Below the pieces are notes generated by a model. It did no database searches. It saw nothing but the letters and a program-made list of their open reading frames with translations, and was not told the DNA's origin. The position numbers and the translations under genes were made by a program. This document shows, in pieces, positions 9,982 to 18,551 of a stretch of 64,000 bases of DNA. This stretch comes from Streptomyces sp. DG1A-41 (GTDB lineage: Bacteria > Actinomycetota > Actinomycetes > Streptomycetales > Streptomycetaceae). The DNA is taken from the NCBI RefSeq assembly GCF_037055355.1, contig NZ_CP146350.1, positions 3,743,001 to 3,807,000 on the forward strand, read 5' to 3'. The stretch's first letter is position 1. Each line of letters starts with the position of its first letter.

Positions 9982-11495
9982 GCGTCCACCCCGGCCTTCT
10001 GCTCGGCCGTCTTCGTGGCGGGGACCCGCAGGACGTCGTACTCCGCGAGGTCCACCCGCCGCGTCGCCCGCCGGAACTCGGCTGTCGTACCGGGCCAGAT
10101 GGTGGTGTTGCGGCCGCTCGCGTCGAGGTACCAGCTGGTGCAGCCGCCGGTGTTCCACACGGTCCGCTTCATGCGCTCCTGCACCCGGTGGTTCCAGGCG
10201 CGTACGGCGCTCGGCCGGGCGTCGAGGGCGACCCGGCCGCCGAGGACGTCGAGTTGGCGGACGAAGTCGGCCAGGTAGTTCAGCTGGGACTCGATCATGA
10301 GGATCATCGAGGAGTTCCCGAGGCCGGTGTTGGGCCCGATGATCGTCATCCAGTTGGGGAAGCCGGCAGCGGAAGCGCCTCGCAGGGCCTCCATGCCGCC
10401 CTTCCAGGTCTCGGCGAGGGTCCGTCCGTCGGCGCCCACGACCCGCTCGGCGATGGGCATGTCGGTGACGTGGAACCCGGTGCCGAAGACGATCGCGTCC
10501 ACCTCGGCCTCGCTGCCGTCGGCGGCGACGAGGGTCGATCCGCGGACCTCGCTCAGCCCGCTCGCGACCACGTCCACGTTGGGCTGCGCGAGCGCCGGGT
10601 AGTAGTCGCTGGACAGCAGGATCCGCTTGCAGCCGATGCGGTAGTCCGGGGTGAGCTTCGCCCGCAGGGCCGGGTCCTTGATGGCGCGTGCCATGTTGCG
10701 CCGGGCCAGCTGCTCGACGAAGCCGAGCTGGTTCGGGCGCTTGGTGAACGCCTGGACCTGCAACTCCCGGATGCCCCACAGCAGTCCGCGCCGTAGCTGC
10801 GAGGTGAGGGGCAGCCGCCGGTGGAGCCATCGCTCGGCGTCGCTGGTGGCCCGGTCGACGCGGGGCATCACCCACGGCGGAGTGCGCTGGAAGAGCGTGA
10901 GCCGCGACACCTCGGGCTGGACGGCCGGCACGATCTGGATGGCCGAGGCCCCGGTCCCCACCATCGCCACGCGCTTGCCGCGCAGGTCGTAGTCGTGGTC
11001 CCAGCGGGCCGAGTGGAAGACCTTGCCCGGGAAGGAGTCCAGCCCGGGGATGTCCGGGACCTTCGGGTCGGACAGCGGCCCGGTGGCGGAGACGACGATG
11101 TCCGCCGACAGATTCCCGCTGGTCGTCTCGATGTCCCAGCACAGCCGCTCGGCGTTCCACGTCATCCGCTTCACCTCCGAGTCGAAGCGGATGTGCGGCC
11201 GCAGCCGGAACGTGTCCGTCACATGCTCCAGGTAGGCGCGGATGTGCTCCTGGCCCGAGAAGGTGCGCGGCCAGTCGGGGTGGGGCGCGAAGGAGAACGA
11301 GTACAGATGCGACGGCACGTCACACGCGCAGCCCGGGTAGCTGTTGTCGCGCCAGGTGCCGCCGACACTGCTCGCCCGCTCCAGGACGACGAAGTCGGTG
11401 ACGCCCTCGCGGCGCAGCCGAACGGCGGCCCCCAGCCCGCCGAACCCGGACCCGACCACCGCGACCCGCACATGCTCGCGTTCGCGTTCGCCCAT
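9978..11495 (-). CDS. Flavin-containing monooxygenase, Baeyer-Villiger type
   Basis: A 505-residue FAD/NADPH monooxygenase. The first Rossmann motif is VVGSGFGGLGAA, followed by GGTWRDNSYPGCACD. The Baeyer-Villiger fingerprint is FPGKVFHSARWDHD and the second Rossmann motif is VGTGASAIQIVP. The start at 11495 (MGEREREHV) is chosen for the GGAGGTG ribosome site just upstream. It is the first gene of an ATGA-coupled operon with a hydrolase and an SDR. A MerR gene is divergent, with a 16-bp palindrome in the shared promoter. Ketone-to-ester oxygenation is the family's reaction; the natural substrate is not evident. Confidence 0.93.
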   Translation of the reverse strand: MGEREREHVRVAVVGSGFGGLGAAVRLRREGVTDFVVLERASSVGGTWRDNSYPGCACDVPSHLYSFSFAPHPDWPRTFSGQEHIRAYLEHVTDTFRLRPHIRFDSEVKRMTWNAERLCWDIETTSGNLSADIVVSATGPLSDPKVPDIPGLDSFPGKVFHSARWDHDYDLRGKRVAMVGTGASAIQIVPAVQPEVSRLTLFQRTPPWVMPRVDRATSDAERWLHRRLPLTSQLRRGLLWGIRELQVQAFTKRPNQLGFVEQLARRNMARAIKDPALRAKLTPDYRIGCKRILLSSDYYPALAQPNVDVVASGLSEVRGSTLVAADGSEAEVDAIVFGTGFHVTDMPIAERVVGADGRTLAETWKGGMEALRGASAAGFPNWMTIIGPNTGLGNSSMILMIESQLNYLADFVRQLDVLGGRVALDARPSAVRAWNHRVQERMKRTVWNTGGCTSWYLDASGRNTTIWPGTTAEFRRATRRVDLAEYDVLRVPATKTAEQKAGVDA

Positions 11496-11525
11496 GCCGA
11501 CACCTCCACACACCACGAGAACCAT

Positions 11526-11541
11526 GCCAGTGAACACTGGC
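11526..11541. promoter_or_regulatory. Palindromic operator candidate between monooxygenase and MerR genes
   Basis: GCCAGTG-AA-CACTGGC is a perfect 7-2-7 palindrome 31 bases before the monooxygenase start and 85 bases before the MerR start. Position suggests control of the catabolic operon. MerR proteins usually bind longer spaced dyads, so the binder could be another regulator. Confidence 0.5.
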
Positions 11542-11625
11542 GCAATGGGAGAGTAGGACGGCGGCGTACTGATGGGTAGGGGGCGGTCGAGGAAAGTTAC
11601 CCTTGGTACGTCTTAAGGTGCCCAG

Positions 11626-12276
11626 GTGGCCGAGAAGCGTGAATACCGCATGGAAGAGCTGGCCCGCCTGGCCGGCATCACGGTGCGCACCCTGCGCTTC
11701 TACCGCGAACGCAAGCTGATCCCGCCGCCCCGCCGGGAAGGCCGTATCGCCTGGTACGACGACCACCACCTGAACCGGCTGCGCACGATCACGGCCCTGC
11801 TGGAACGCGGCCACACCCTCAGCGGCATCGCGGAGCTGGCGGAGGCCTTCGACCACGGCCGGGACGTCGGCGACCTGCTCGGCGTCGGCGCCCCCACCGA
11901 GGAGGAGCCGGTCCACCTCACCCCCGAGGAGCTCGCCGACCACTTCGCGGGCGAGGCCACCCCCGAGAACCTCGCCGCCGCGATGGAGCTCGGCTATCTC
12001 GGCACCGACGGCGACGAGATCGTCCACATCAGCCGCCGCCTCCTGGACGTCTCCTCGGCCCTGGTCCGCGAGGGCATCCCCCTCGCGGAGGTCCTCGGCG
12101 CGGCCAAGCAGGTCCGCACCCACGCCGACGCCCTGGCCGAACTCTTCACCGGCCTGGTCCTGCGCCACGCCTCCGAGGACGACCTGCCCCGGCTGCGCCC
12201 ACTGGCGCGCAGTGTGGTGGAGGCGGAACTGTCCCTGGCCCTGGACCGCAGAATGCGCAAGCCCTATCGGTCGTAG
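11626..12276 (+). CDS. MerR-family transcriptional regulator
   Basis: 216 residues, GTG start with AAGGTG upstream. The N-terminal winged helix-turn-helix reads YRMEELARLAGITVRTLRFY, followed by the second basic wing (KLIPPPRREGRIAWYDDHH) and a dimerisation helix. The C-terminal domain of ~130 residues has no Cys cluster, so a metal sensor is unlikely; a small hydrophobic ligand is more plausible. It is divergent from the monooxygenase-hydrolase-SDR operon and probably controls it. Its 3' end overlaps the convergent exonuclease gene by 13 bases. Confidence 0.9.
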   Translation: MAEKREYRMEELARLAGITVRTLRFYRERKLIPPPRREGRIAWYDDHHLNRLRTITALLERGHTLSGIAELAEAFDHGRDVGDLLGVGAPTEEEPVHLTPEELADHFAGEATPENLAAAMELGYLGTDGDEIVHISRRLLDVSSALVREGIPLAEVLGAAKQVRTHADALAELFTGLVLRHASEDDLPRLRPLARSVVEAELSLALDRRMRKPYRS

Positions 12277-13067
12277 ACGACGGTCACCGGCGCATGGTCG
12301 GACCACCGCTCCGCATGCGTGGCGGCCCGCTCCACGAACCCCTTGACCGCCCGCCCGGCGAGCCCCGGGGTGGCCACGTGATAGTCGATCCGCCAGCCCG
12401 TGTCGTTGTCGAAGGCCCGCCCGCGGTACGACCACCAGGAGTACGGCCCCTCGGTGTCCGGGTGCAGGGCGCGTACGACGTCGACGTAGCCGCCGTCGGC
12501 CGGGTCGAACACGCGCCCGAGCCACTCCCGCTCCTCGGGCAGGAACCCGGAGTTCTTGGTGTTGCCGCGCCAGTTCTTCAGGTCGGCCTGCTGGTGGGCG
12601 ATGTTCCAGTCGCCGCAGACGAGCACCTCGCGCCCCTCGGCGGCGGCCCGCTCCCGAAGCCCCTTCAGATAGGCGAGGAACTCGCCCATGAAGCGCTCCT
12701 TCTCGTCCTGCCGCTCGGTCCCGACCTCACCCGAGGGCAGATACAGGGAAGCGACGGTGACCCCCGGCAGATCCGCCTCGACATACCGCCCGCTGCCATC
12801 GAACTCGGCCGACCCGAACCCGACCTGGACCCGGTCGGGCTCACGCCGGCTGTACAGCGAGACCCCGGCCCGCCCCTTGGCGGCGGCCGGCGCGTGCACG
12901 ACATGCCAGCCCTCGGGGTCGCGGACGTGCGCTGGCAGCTGCTCCGGCTCGGCCCGCACCTCCTGGAGACACAGCACGTCGGCGTCGGTCTGCGCGAGCC
13001 ACTCGACGAAGCCCTTCTTCGCGGCGGCACGCAGCCCATTCACATTCACAGAGGTCACAGTGAGCAC
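12264..13067 (-). CDS. xth: Exodeoxyribonuclease III / AP endonuclease
   Basis: 267 residues, GTG start (VLTVTSVNVNGLRAA). Endonuclease/exonuclease/phosphatase fold with family motifs in order: NVNGLRAA, LCLQEV, a Tyr/Arg region GVSLYSRREP, the GDWNIAHQ catalytic Asp/Asn, GWRIDYH, and the final SDHAPV His. It removes 3' blocking groups and cuts at abasic sites in base excision repair. Its stop lies inside the end of the convergent merR gene. It is a core housekeeping gene and the frame is intact. Confidence 0.93.
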   Translation of the reverse strand: MLTVTSVNVNGLRAAAKKGFVEWLAQTDADVLCLQEVRAEPEQLPAHVRDPEGWHVVHAPAAAKGRAGVSLYSRREPDRVQVGFGSAEFDGSGRYVEADLPGVTVASLYLPSGEVGTERQDEKERFMGEFLAYLKGLRERAAAEGREVLVCGDWNIAHQQADLKNWRGNTKNSGFLPEEREWLGRVFDPADGGYVDVVRALHPDTEGPYSWWSYRGRAFDNDTGWRIDYHVATPGLAGRAVKGFVERAATHAERWSDHAPVTVVYDR

Positions 13068-13127
13068 CCCGGCACGATACCGGCACACTGGACGAAGTCC
13101 AGTTCCGGATCGAATACGGTAGCCGGC

Positions 13128-13604
13128 ATGCATATACGCCGGGTCTCCTTCGACCACCCCGACGCCGTGAAGCTGAACGACCAGGTCCAGGCCGAGTACG
13201 CCGTCCGCTACGGGGACGACGGCGATGCCACGCCCATGGCCGCCACGGACTTCGACCCGCCGAACGGCATCTACCTGATCGCGTACGACGAGCTCGGCAC
13301 GCCCGTCGCCTCGGGCGGCTGGCGCGCTCAGGACGCGAACGACGAGGGCAACCTGGACGGCGACGCCGAGCTCAAGCGCATGTACGTGATCGAGCAGATG
13401 CGCGGCCGGGGCCTCGCCCGCCGCATCCTGGCCGCCCTGGAGGAGGACGCCCGCGCGGCCGGCCGCATCCGCATGGTCTTGGAGACAGGCACCAAGCAGC
13501 CGGAGGCCATAGCCCTGTACACGTCCAGCGGCTACGAGCCGTGCGCAAAGTTCGGCTACTACCGGCACCACGAGTCGAGCCGCTGCTTCGCGAAGCAGCT
13601 GTAG
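13128..13604 (+). CDS. GNAT-family N-acetyltransferase
   Basis: A 158-residue single GNAT domain. The acetyl-CoA pyrophosphate loop is MYVIEQMRGRGLARRIL, preceded by the LKR strand and followed by the EAIALYTSSGYEP motif near the C terminus. ATG at 13128, 60 bases from the divergent exonuclease start. The acceptor substrate (amine, protein N-terminus, antibiotic) cannot be told from sequence. Confidence 0.9.
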   Translation: MHIRRVSFDHPDAVKLNDQVQAEYAVRYGDDGDATPMAATDFDPPNGIYLIAYDELGTPVASGGWRAQDANDEGNLDGDAELKRMYVIEQMRGRGLARRILAALEEDARAAGRIRMVLETGTKQPEAIALYTSSGYEPCAKFGYYRHHESSRCFAKQL

Positions 13605-13686
13605 GTCACTTCCCCCGGGTCGCCGGTCCCCCTCCCGCCGGATCGCTGACCTGGTCCGGGTTGTCGATGCGCGTGAGGGCAGAGCC

Positions 13687-14063
13687 GTGGCCGACGAGGT
13701 TGTCGAGTACGCCGTGGAGGGCCGCGCCGAGTGGAGCGCGGCCATGGCGGCTTCCGCGACCGTGCGGGTCGAGCCCGACGAGACGGCCCCCGAGCTCATC
13801 CTCGTCGCCGGGACCTGCCCCCGCTGCCGCCGCTCCCTCGCCCACGCCGAACCCCTCGTCAGCTACCGCGCGATCAACCGCGACGACCCGCTGCGCCCCG
13901 GGATCGGCGCCCTGCTCCGGGACGCCACCCGCCGCGCGGCCGGGGCGAACCGCTCGCCCGACGTCTCGCATCGTGCAACTGCCGCGTTCCGCACCCGGGC
14001 TCGCCCGAGGGAGTGACCGGCTACGGCGCGTCCTGGTCGCTGCACGTCGAGCGGGGCAGCTGA
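13687..14063 (+). pseudogene. Hypothetical protein with CxxC pair, frameshifted
   Basis: GTG start after GAGGG. It codes MADEVVEYAVEGRAEWSAAM, then a single zinc-knuckle-like CPRC (GTCPRCRRSLAHAEPL). Near 13970-13985 the frame breaks. The alternative frame continues SCNCRVPHPGSPEGVTGYG and ends SLHVERGS at 14063, which looks like the real C terminus. I recognise it only as a conserved Streptomyces-type hypothetical protein. It is followed at once by a second broken gene, so the whole patch appears to be decaying. Confidence 0.6.
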
Positions 14064-14072
14064 CCGAGGGGT

Positions 14073-14521
14073 GTGCGCGTCACCCCCGGTCCGTCCGAGG
14101 ACCACGCGCTGTCCGAGGCCGTTCGCGCCCGTACCGCCGAGGAGTTGCGTGCGGTGCGGGAGGTGACGTCCAACTGGCGTACGGCGCTGGCCGCCGTGCT
14201 CAACCGACGATCGAGTCCCGGCCTCGGGCGACCGAGACCGCGGTGACGAGGGTCTCGCCCAGGGGGCCCGCGTGCTCGTCGGCGTTCTTCTTCTGCTGGC
14301 GATCATCACGGCGTGCGTGGGCGCCTTCCTGTCCTCCCGCTCGGCGTTCGGCATCCCGAAGCGGGAGCCGGCCGTCCAGCGGCTCCCCGACCTGGTCACC
14401 GCCGAACGCGCCCGTGCCCACCGCGCGGTCCGCGACCTGCGGACGCGATCGTCCCGACCTTCGTCACCTCGCGCTCATCGTCGCCGCGGTGGGCGTAGTC
14501 TGGTATGGGCCCACCGCGTGA
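14073..14521 (+). pseudogene. Decayed small membrane protein gene
   Basis: Three frames in turn give pieces of one membrane protein. The first is a soluble start from GTG 14073 (SEDHALSEAVRARTAEELRA). The second is a hydrophobic segment in another frame (VLVGVLLLLAIITACVGAFL). The third is a C-terminal segment in a third frame (LALIVAAVGVVWYGP). The first frame stops at about 14255. More than one indel is needed to rejoin them, so this is more likely a true pseudogene than a single sequencing error. Confidence 0.5.
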
Positions 14522-14528
14522 CGCGTGG

Positions 14529-15235
14529 TCAGTCCTGCCGGCGCTGGAGCGGCCGCACTCCGGCCCGGCGCGCGTCGAGAAAGCGGGGCCGCAGGTCGCG
14601 CCAGATCATCTCCACGACCTCCTCCATGTTCTCGCCGAGCCCGATCGCGGCTTCGGTCTGCGGTGTGTTGTGACGACTCAGCACATGGCGCGGGATCATG
14701 CGCCGCAGCACCGGGGGCGGATGGGTGGTGGCATCGGCGCTGTCGTTCTCGTGGCCATGCCGCAGCACACTGATGGCGCGCTCCACGACGTGCGTCATCG
14801 TGAAGGAGAAGCCGGGACTGCCCCGCGGCCACGGACAGCGTCAGCACGTTCACCCGGCCGGTGGGCAGAGTGCCGGGCAACGGACGATCCGGAACCGGGA
14901 AGCGAAGGCTCGGCCGGCTCGCTCGATGCTGGGCCATCTTGTGCAGGCCCTGCATCGTGCGCGCGTTCTCGTACTTGCTCACGGTCATCGCGCGCAGTTG
15001 TTTCTCGTTCTCGTGGGGACCGGCGCGCAGCTTCTCGATCTGCTCGTGGCCGGCCAGCCCGGTCCGCATCCGCAGTAACTCGTCGATGAGCCGCGCGGCC
15101 TCCGCGTCGTCCTCGGCCGAGCGCGGTCTCGGCATCAGGCCCATGCCCTGCCAGACGCTCTCGTGCATACGGTCCAGGAACTGCCGGGCGTGTTGAGAAG
15201 CAACGCCTTCTCCACTCCCTCTCGAGCCGGGGCCT
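14529..15235 (-). pseudogene. Unrecognised gene remnant with frameshifts
   Basis: On the minus strand a protein-like stretch runs EGVEKALLLNTP (near 15210), then in the next frame RQFLDRMHESVWQGMGL, EDDAEAARLIDELLRMRTGL and ENARTMQGLHKMAQH. After another shift near 14800 it continues MTHVVERAISVLRHGHEND and MEEVVEMIWRDLRPRFLDA to a stop at 14529. The helical, charged composition looks coding, but at least two shifts are needed. I do not recognise the family. Confidence 0.45.
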
Positions 15236-15282
15236 TACGCTCGCACAGACGGCGGCCGACTCAAGAAGTAGTGCGCATACGT

Positions 15283-15317
15283 CAGAGCCCCGGTCGGGGA
15301 TCCCGACCGGGGCTCTG
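15283..15317. terminator. Hairpin terminator after tRNA-Ala
   Basis: Perfect 16-bp arms (15283-15298 and 15302-15317, CAGAGCCCCGGTCGGG and its complement) close a three-base loop. It lies 8 bases past the 3' end of the minus-strand tRNA gene. Confidence 0.85.
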
Positions 15318-15324
15318 AGCTGCG

Positions 15325-15398
15325 TGGACCTGAGGGGATTTGAACCCCTGGCCCCCTCGATGCGAACGAGGTGCGCTACCGGACTGCGCCACAGGCCC
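15325..15398 (-). tRNA. tRNA-Ala (anticodon CGC)
   Basis: A 74-nt cloverleaf on the minus strand. The acceptor is GGGCCTG/CAGGTCC, the D stem GCGC/GCGC, the anticodon stem CCTCG/CGAGG with loop TTCGCAT (CGC), and the T stem AGGGG/CCCCT with loop TTCAAAT. CCA is not encoded. A strong hairpin follows. Confidence 0.95.
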
Positions 15399-15481
15399 TT
15401 GCAACGAGTGAAACTTTAGCACCCCGATCGGCCTGCTCGGAAATCCGTTGCCGAGGGCCGGTCACCTGCGGCTTCGCGGGG

Positions 15482-16681
15482 CTACTCGTTGGCGGCCCGG
15501 GGCCGGTCCCCGTCCTCGTACTGGTCGAACAGCGGCGTACGGCCGCGCTCCCGTGCCCGCCGTGCGGAGGCTGCGCGGCGGGCGTCACTGCGCCCGTCGT
15601 CGTCCACCCTCTCCTGCGTGCGCGGCTCCGCCTCGGGGTCCGCGTCATCGGCGGGGGCCGTCGCGTCCTCGTGGTCCGGGGTGACGGAGCTCGACCGCGC
15701 GGAGCTCCAGGTGTCGGGGGCTCCGAGGTCCACGTCGCTGGTGGCCCGGGGCGCGACGGGCGCGGTCACATAGGTCGGCAGGGGCACCGGCACCGGCTCC
15801 CAGCTGTCGCCCTGGCCCGGCCGCCGCTGCCGCTCGCGCTGCTGGTCGACCCACTCGGCGTGGTCGGTCTGCTCGACGAGTGCGCGCCGGTCCGCCGCGA
15901 GGGCCGACAGGCCGGGGTCGGTCACCGGCCCCGGTCCTTCCTCCGGTTCGTCGGCCTCTTCGGCGGCGCAGGCGCGCCGGCGGGGCTGGCGCTGGCGCTC
16001 CCGCAGCCGCTGGGCCGCGACCTCGGCCCGGCGGCGGTCCATCTGGTAGGCGAACCGGCGGCGCTCCTGGGAGCGCAGGTACGCGATGTACACGCTGAGC
16101 ATGACGGCGGGCACACCGGGCGCCCACAGGAACGCGAGGCCCCCGACCGCGGCGACGATCGCGCCGAGGGTGAAGGCGAGGAACAGCATGGTGGTGGTGC
16201 GCCGACGGCGCGCGAGCACCTTCGAGCGCCGGGCCCGCGCTGCGGCCGCCTCGTTCGCCTTGCTCGCCTTGCTCGCCTGGGGCGTCGCGCCGCGCCGGGC
16301 GGCGGGCATCTGGCCCCGTCCGCGCTCGGCACTCGCCGGTCCGGCTGCCGGGCGGGCCGGCTGCTCGGGGGCGGGCGACGGTACGGGCACCTGGGTCTGC
16401 GGACGCGTCTTGGACACGGCGAAGGCCCGGACGTCCACCGAGTCGGTGACGGCGTCCAGGTCGTCGGCGTCCTGCTCCCCCTCCTCGGCGGAGCGCGCCC
16501 GCAGGTCCCTGGCGTACCGGCGCTCCATGGCCGCCTTTCCGGACAGAAGCCGGATGGCGGTGCTGAAGCGTTCCGTCGGACGGGCCTCGTTCAGCTCGTC
16601 CTGCCTACGGAGCCACATCGGCACCAAGTAGGCGGCCCAGGCCCCGACAATGACTGCGTAGATGAGGCCGCTGCTGCTCAC
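15482..16681 (-). CDS. sepX: SepX/GlpR-type divisome membrane protein
   Basis: A 399-residue actinobacterial membrane protein. The N terminus starts with a transmembrane helix (LIYAVIVGAWAAYLVPMW) followed by a charged RRQDELNEARPTERFS segment. A Pro/Ala-rich region leads to two further hydrophobic helices near residues 170-215 (TTMLFLAFTLGAIVAAVGGL). A long acidic, disordered C-terminal tail of Arg/Glu/Asp repeats follows. This architecture, and the location beside a moeA gene, match SepX of Streptomyces and GlpR of corynebacteria. Those proteins act in septum formation and bind a gephyrin-like MoeA (Glp). The identification rests on architecture and context. Confidence 0.75.
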   Translation of the reverse strand: MSSSGLIYAVIVGAWAAYLVPMWLRRQDELNEARPTERFSTAIRLLSGKAAMERRYARDLRARSAEEGEQDADDLDAVTDSVDVRAFAVSKTRPQTQVPVPSPAPEQPARPAAGPASAERGRGQMPAARRGATPQASKASKANEAAAARARRSKVLARRRRTTTMLFLAFTLGAIVAAVGGLAFLWAPGVPAVMLSVYIAYLRSQERRRFAYQMDRRRAEVAAQRLRERQRQPRRRACAAEEADEPEEGPGPVTDPGLSALAADRRALVEQTDHAEWVDQQRERQRRPGQGDSWEPVPVPLPTYVTAPVAPRATSDVDLGAPDTWSSARSSSVTPDHEDATAPADDADPEAEPRTQERVDDDGRSDARRAASARRARERGRTPLFDQYEDGDRPRAANE

Positions 16682-16853
16682 GCCTCACACGGTAGAGGGG
16701 TTTGCGTGAGGCCATCTGCCAATTGAGCCGGTGTGTCGCACGATCTGGCTGATATTTCGAGCTTTTTTTGCGATCGATGCGATCAACAGACCGCCGAGGC
16801 CGGGAATTCAACGACCCGAGACGGTCACCGACCGATCAATTTCGAACATATAT
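16682..16853. other. AT-rich intergenic island upstream of sepX
   Basis: 172 bases between sepX and the acetyltransferase gene have far more A/T than any neighbour, with a run of seven T at 16764-16770 and an ATATATT tract near 16850. No gene is visible. It must hold the sepX promoter. Confidence 0.6.
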
Positions 16854-17471
16854 TCAATTTCGGGGGTGGTGCCGGATTCCCGGATTACTCTCCGTTCGTG
16901 CCCGGTGCCAGCGTCTCAGCAACCCGTCCGGCACCTCTTCCGCCGTGAGCGCGAAGACGAGGTGGTCGCGCCAGGCCCCGTCGATGTGGAGATAACGCGG
17001 CCTGAGCCCCTCCTCACGGAATCCGAGTTTCTGCACGACCCGGCGGCTCGGCCCGTTCTCGGGGCGAATGCAGATCTCGATGCGGTGCAGCCCGACCGTG
17101 CGGAAACAGTGGTCCACGACGAGCGCCACCGCCGTCGGCATCACCCCGCGGCCGGCCACCGCCTCGTCCACCCAGTAGCCGACATGCCCCGAGCACATCG
17201 AGCCCCAGGCGATTCCGGCCACGGTCAACTGCCCCACGAGCCGCCCCTGGTACTCGATGACGAAGGGCAGCATCCGGCCCGCGTTCGCCTCCGACCTGAG
17301 GTGGCGGACCATCTGGCGGAAGGTCGGGCGGTGCGCGAGCGGCCCGCCGGGTCCGGGCGGCGGAATGGTCGCCTCCCAGGGGCGCAGCCAGTCGCGGTTG
17401 CGCCGGTTGACCTCGCGCCACGCCCGCTGGTCGCGCAGCTTTATCGGCCGGAGGACGATGTCGCCGTCCAC
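16854..17471 (-). CDS. RimJ/RimL-type GNAT acetyltransferase
   Basis: 205 residues from GTG 17471. GNAT domain of the RimJ/RimL group, which acetylate N-terminal amines of proteins or small amines: IVLRPIKLRDQRAWREVNRR, the acetyl-CoA site YWVDEAVAGRGVMPTA, and the ENGPSRRVVQKLGFREEG motif. The coding frame stays protein-like upstream of this GTG (SPSWPVELVDGDIVL), so a CTG start near 17492 or coupling to the overlapping mogA end is possible. It is last in the galU-moeA-moaC-mogA operon. Confidence 0.88.
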   Translation of the reverse strand: MDGDIVLRPIKLRDQRAWREVNRRNRDWLRPWEATIPPPGPGGPLAHRPTFRQMVRHLRSEANAGRMLPFVIEYQGRLVGQLTVAGIAWGSMCSGHVGYWVDEAVAGRGVMPTAVALVVDHCFRTVGLHRIEICIRPENGPSRRVVQKLGFREEGLRPRYLHIDGAWRDHLVFALTAEEVPDGLLRRWHRARTESNPGIRHHPRN

Positions 17472-17497
17472 CAGCTCGACGGGCCAGGATGGGCTGT

Positions 17498-17998
17498 TCA
17501 GCTCGCACCCCCACTGCCGGGTCTGGGGTGGTCACCGCCGCGGAGCTGCTCGACGGCGTGGACCAGCAGCGGCTCCAGCACCGCCAGTCCGTCCTTCACG
17601 CCGCCGGTGGAGCCGGGCAGGTTGACGATCAGCGTCCCGCCGGCCACTCCGGCCAGGCCCCGGGAGAGTGCCGCGGTCGGCACCTTCTCCCGGCCGAACG
17701 CCCTGATGGCCTCGGCGATGCCCGGGACCTCGTGGTCGATCACGCGGCGGGTCGCCTCGGGGGTGCGGTCGGTGGGCGAGATGCCCGTACCGCCGGTGGT
17801 GACGATGACGTCGTAGCCGGTCTCGGCACCGGCGCGCAGGGCCGCCTCCACCGGGTCGCCGTCGGGGACGACCTGGGGGCCGTCGACCTGGAAGCCGAAG
17901 CCCTTCAGGCCGTGGGCGATCAGCGGGCCGCCCTTGTCCTCGTAGATCCCGGCGGCGGCCCGGTTGGAGGCGGTGACGACGAGAGCGCGGTAGGTCAT
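17498..17998 (-). CDS. mogA: MogA/MoaB-type molybdopterin adenylyltransferase
   Basis: A 166-residue protein that adenylates molybdopterin before molybdenum insertion. Family motifs are [19 protein letters not shown], the [16 protein letters not shown] nucleotide loop, and [14 protein letters not shown] at the C-terminal end. The start overlaps the moaC stop (ATGA at 17995-17998), so the two are coupled. The preceding genes moaC and moeA act in the same cofactor pathway. Confidence 0.93.
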   Translation of the reverse strand: MTYRALVVTASNRAAAGIYEDKGGPLIAHGLKGFGFQVDGPQVVPDGDPVEAALRAGAETGYDVIVTTGGTGISPTDRTPEATRRVIDHEVPGIAEAIRAFGREKVPTAALSRGLAGVAGGTLIVNLPGSTGGVKDGLAVLEPLLVHAVEQLRGGDHPRPGSGGAS

Positions 17999-18489
17999 GC
18001 CCGGCTCCAGTCGCCCGACTTGCCGCCCGTCTTCTCCTCCACCCGTACGTCCGTGATGACCGCTCCCTTGTCGACCGCCTTGACCATGTCGATCACGGTG
18101 AGCGCGGCGACGGAGACCGCGGTGAGGGCCTCCATCTCGACGCCCGTGCGGTCGGTCGTCTTCACGGTGGCCGTGATCTCCACCGCGTCGTCCGCGACCG
18201 ACAGGTCCAGTTTCACACCGGAGACCGACAAGGGGTGACAGAGCGGGATCAGGTCCGGGGTGCGTTTGGCGCCCATGATCCCGGCGATCCGCGCGGTCGC
18301 GAGGGCGTCGCCCTTGGGGACGCCCTCGCCGCGCAGCAGTTCGATCACGCGGGGCGAGACGAGGACGCGTCCGCTGGCGCGGGCGGTGCGCGCGGTCACG
18401 TCCTTCTCCGACACATCGACCATGCGGGCGGCACCCGCCTCGTCGATGTGGGTCAGGTGGTCCTGCGTAGGGGGGTCCTGCGTGCTCAT
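17995..18489 (-). CDS. moaC: Cyclic pyranopterin monophosphate synthase accessory protein MoaC
   Basis: A 164-residue MoaC, which works with MoaA to convert GTP into cyclic pyranopterin monophosphate. Signatures are [20 protein letters not shown], the active-site stretch LIPLCHPLS, and [17 protein letters not shown]. Full family length. It sits 62 bases after moeA and overlaps mogA. No moaA is in this window, so that gene must be elsewhere. Confidence 0.96.
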   Translation of the reverse strand: MSTQDPPTQDHLTHIDEAGAARMVDVSEKDVTARTARASGRVLVSPRVIELLRGEGVPKGDALATARIAGIMGAKRTPDLIPLCHPLSVSGVKLDLSVADDAVEITATVKTTDRTGVEMEALTAVSVAALTVIDMVKAVDKGAVITDVRVEEKTGGKSGDWSRA

Positions 18490-18551
18490 GCTGTGTGGCG
18501 CTCCCGGTCCGGGCCTGCTGTGCGCGACACGGTACCCCCAACCAGCGCCTG

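Noticed and set aside
13731..14063. Independent gene in the second frame over the CxxC hypothetical
   Set aside because: Only its last third looks protein-like and it continues the first frame, so it is the frameshifted C terminus.
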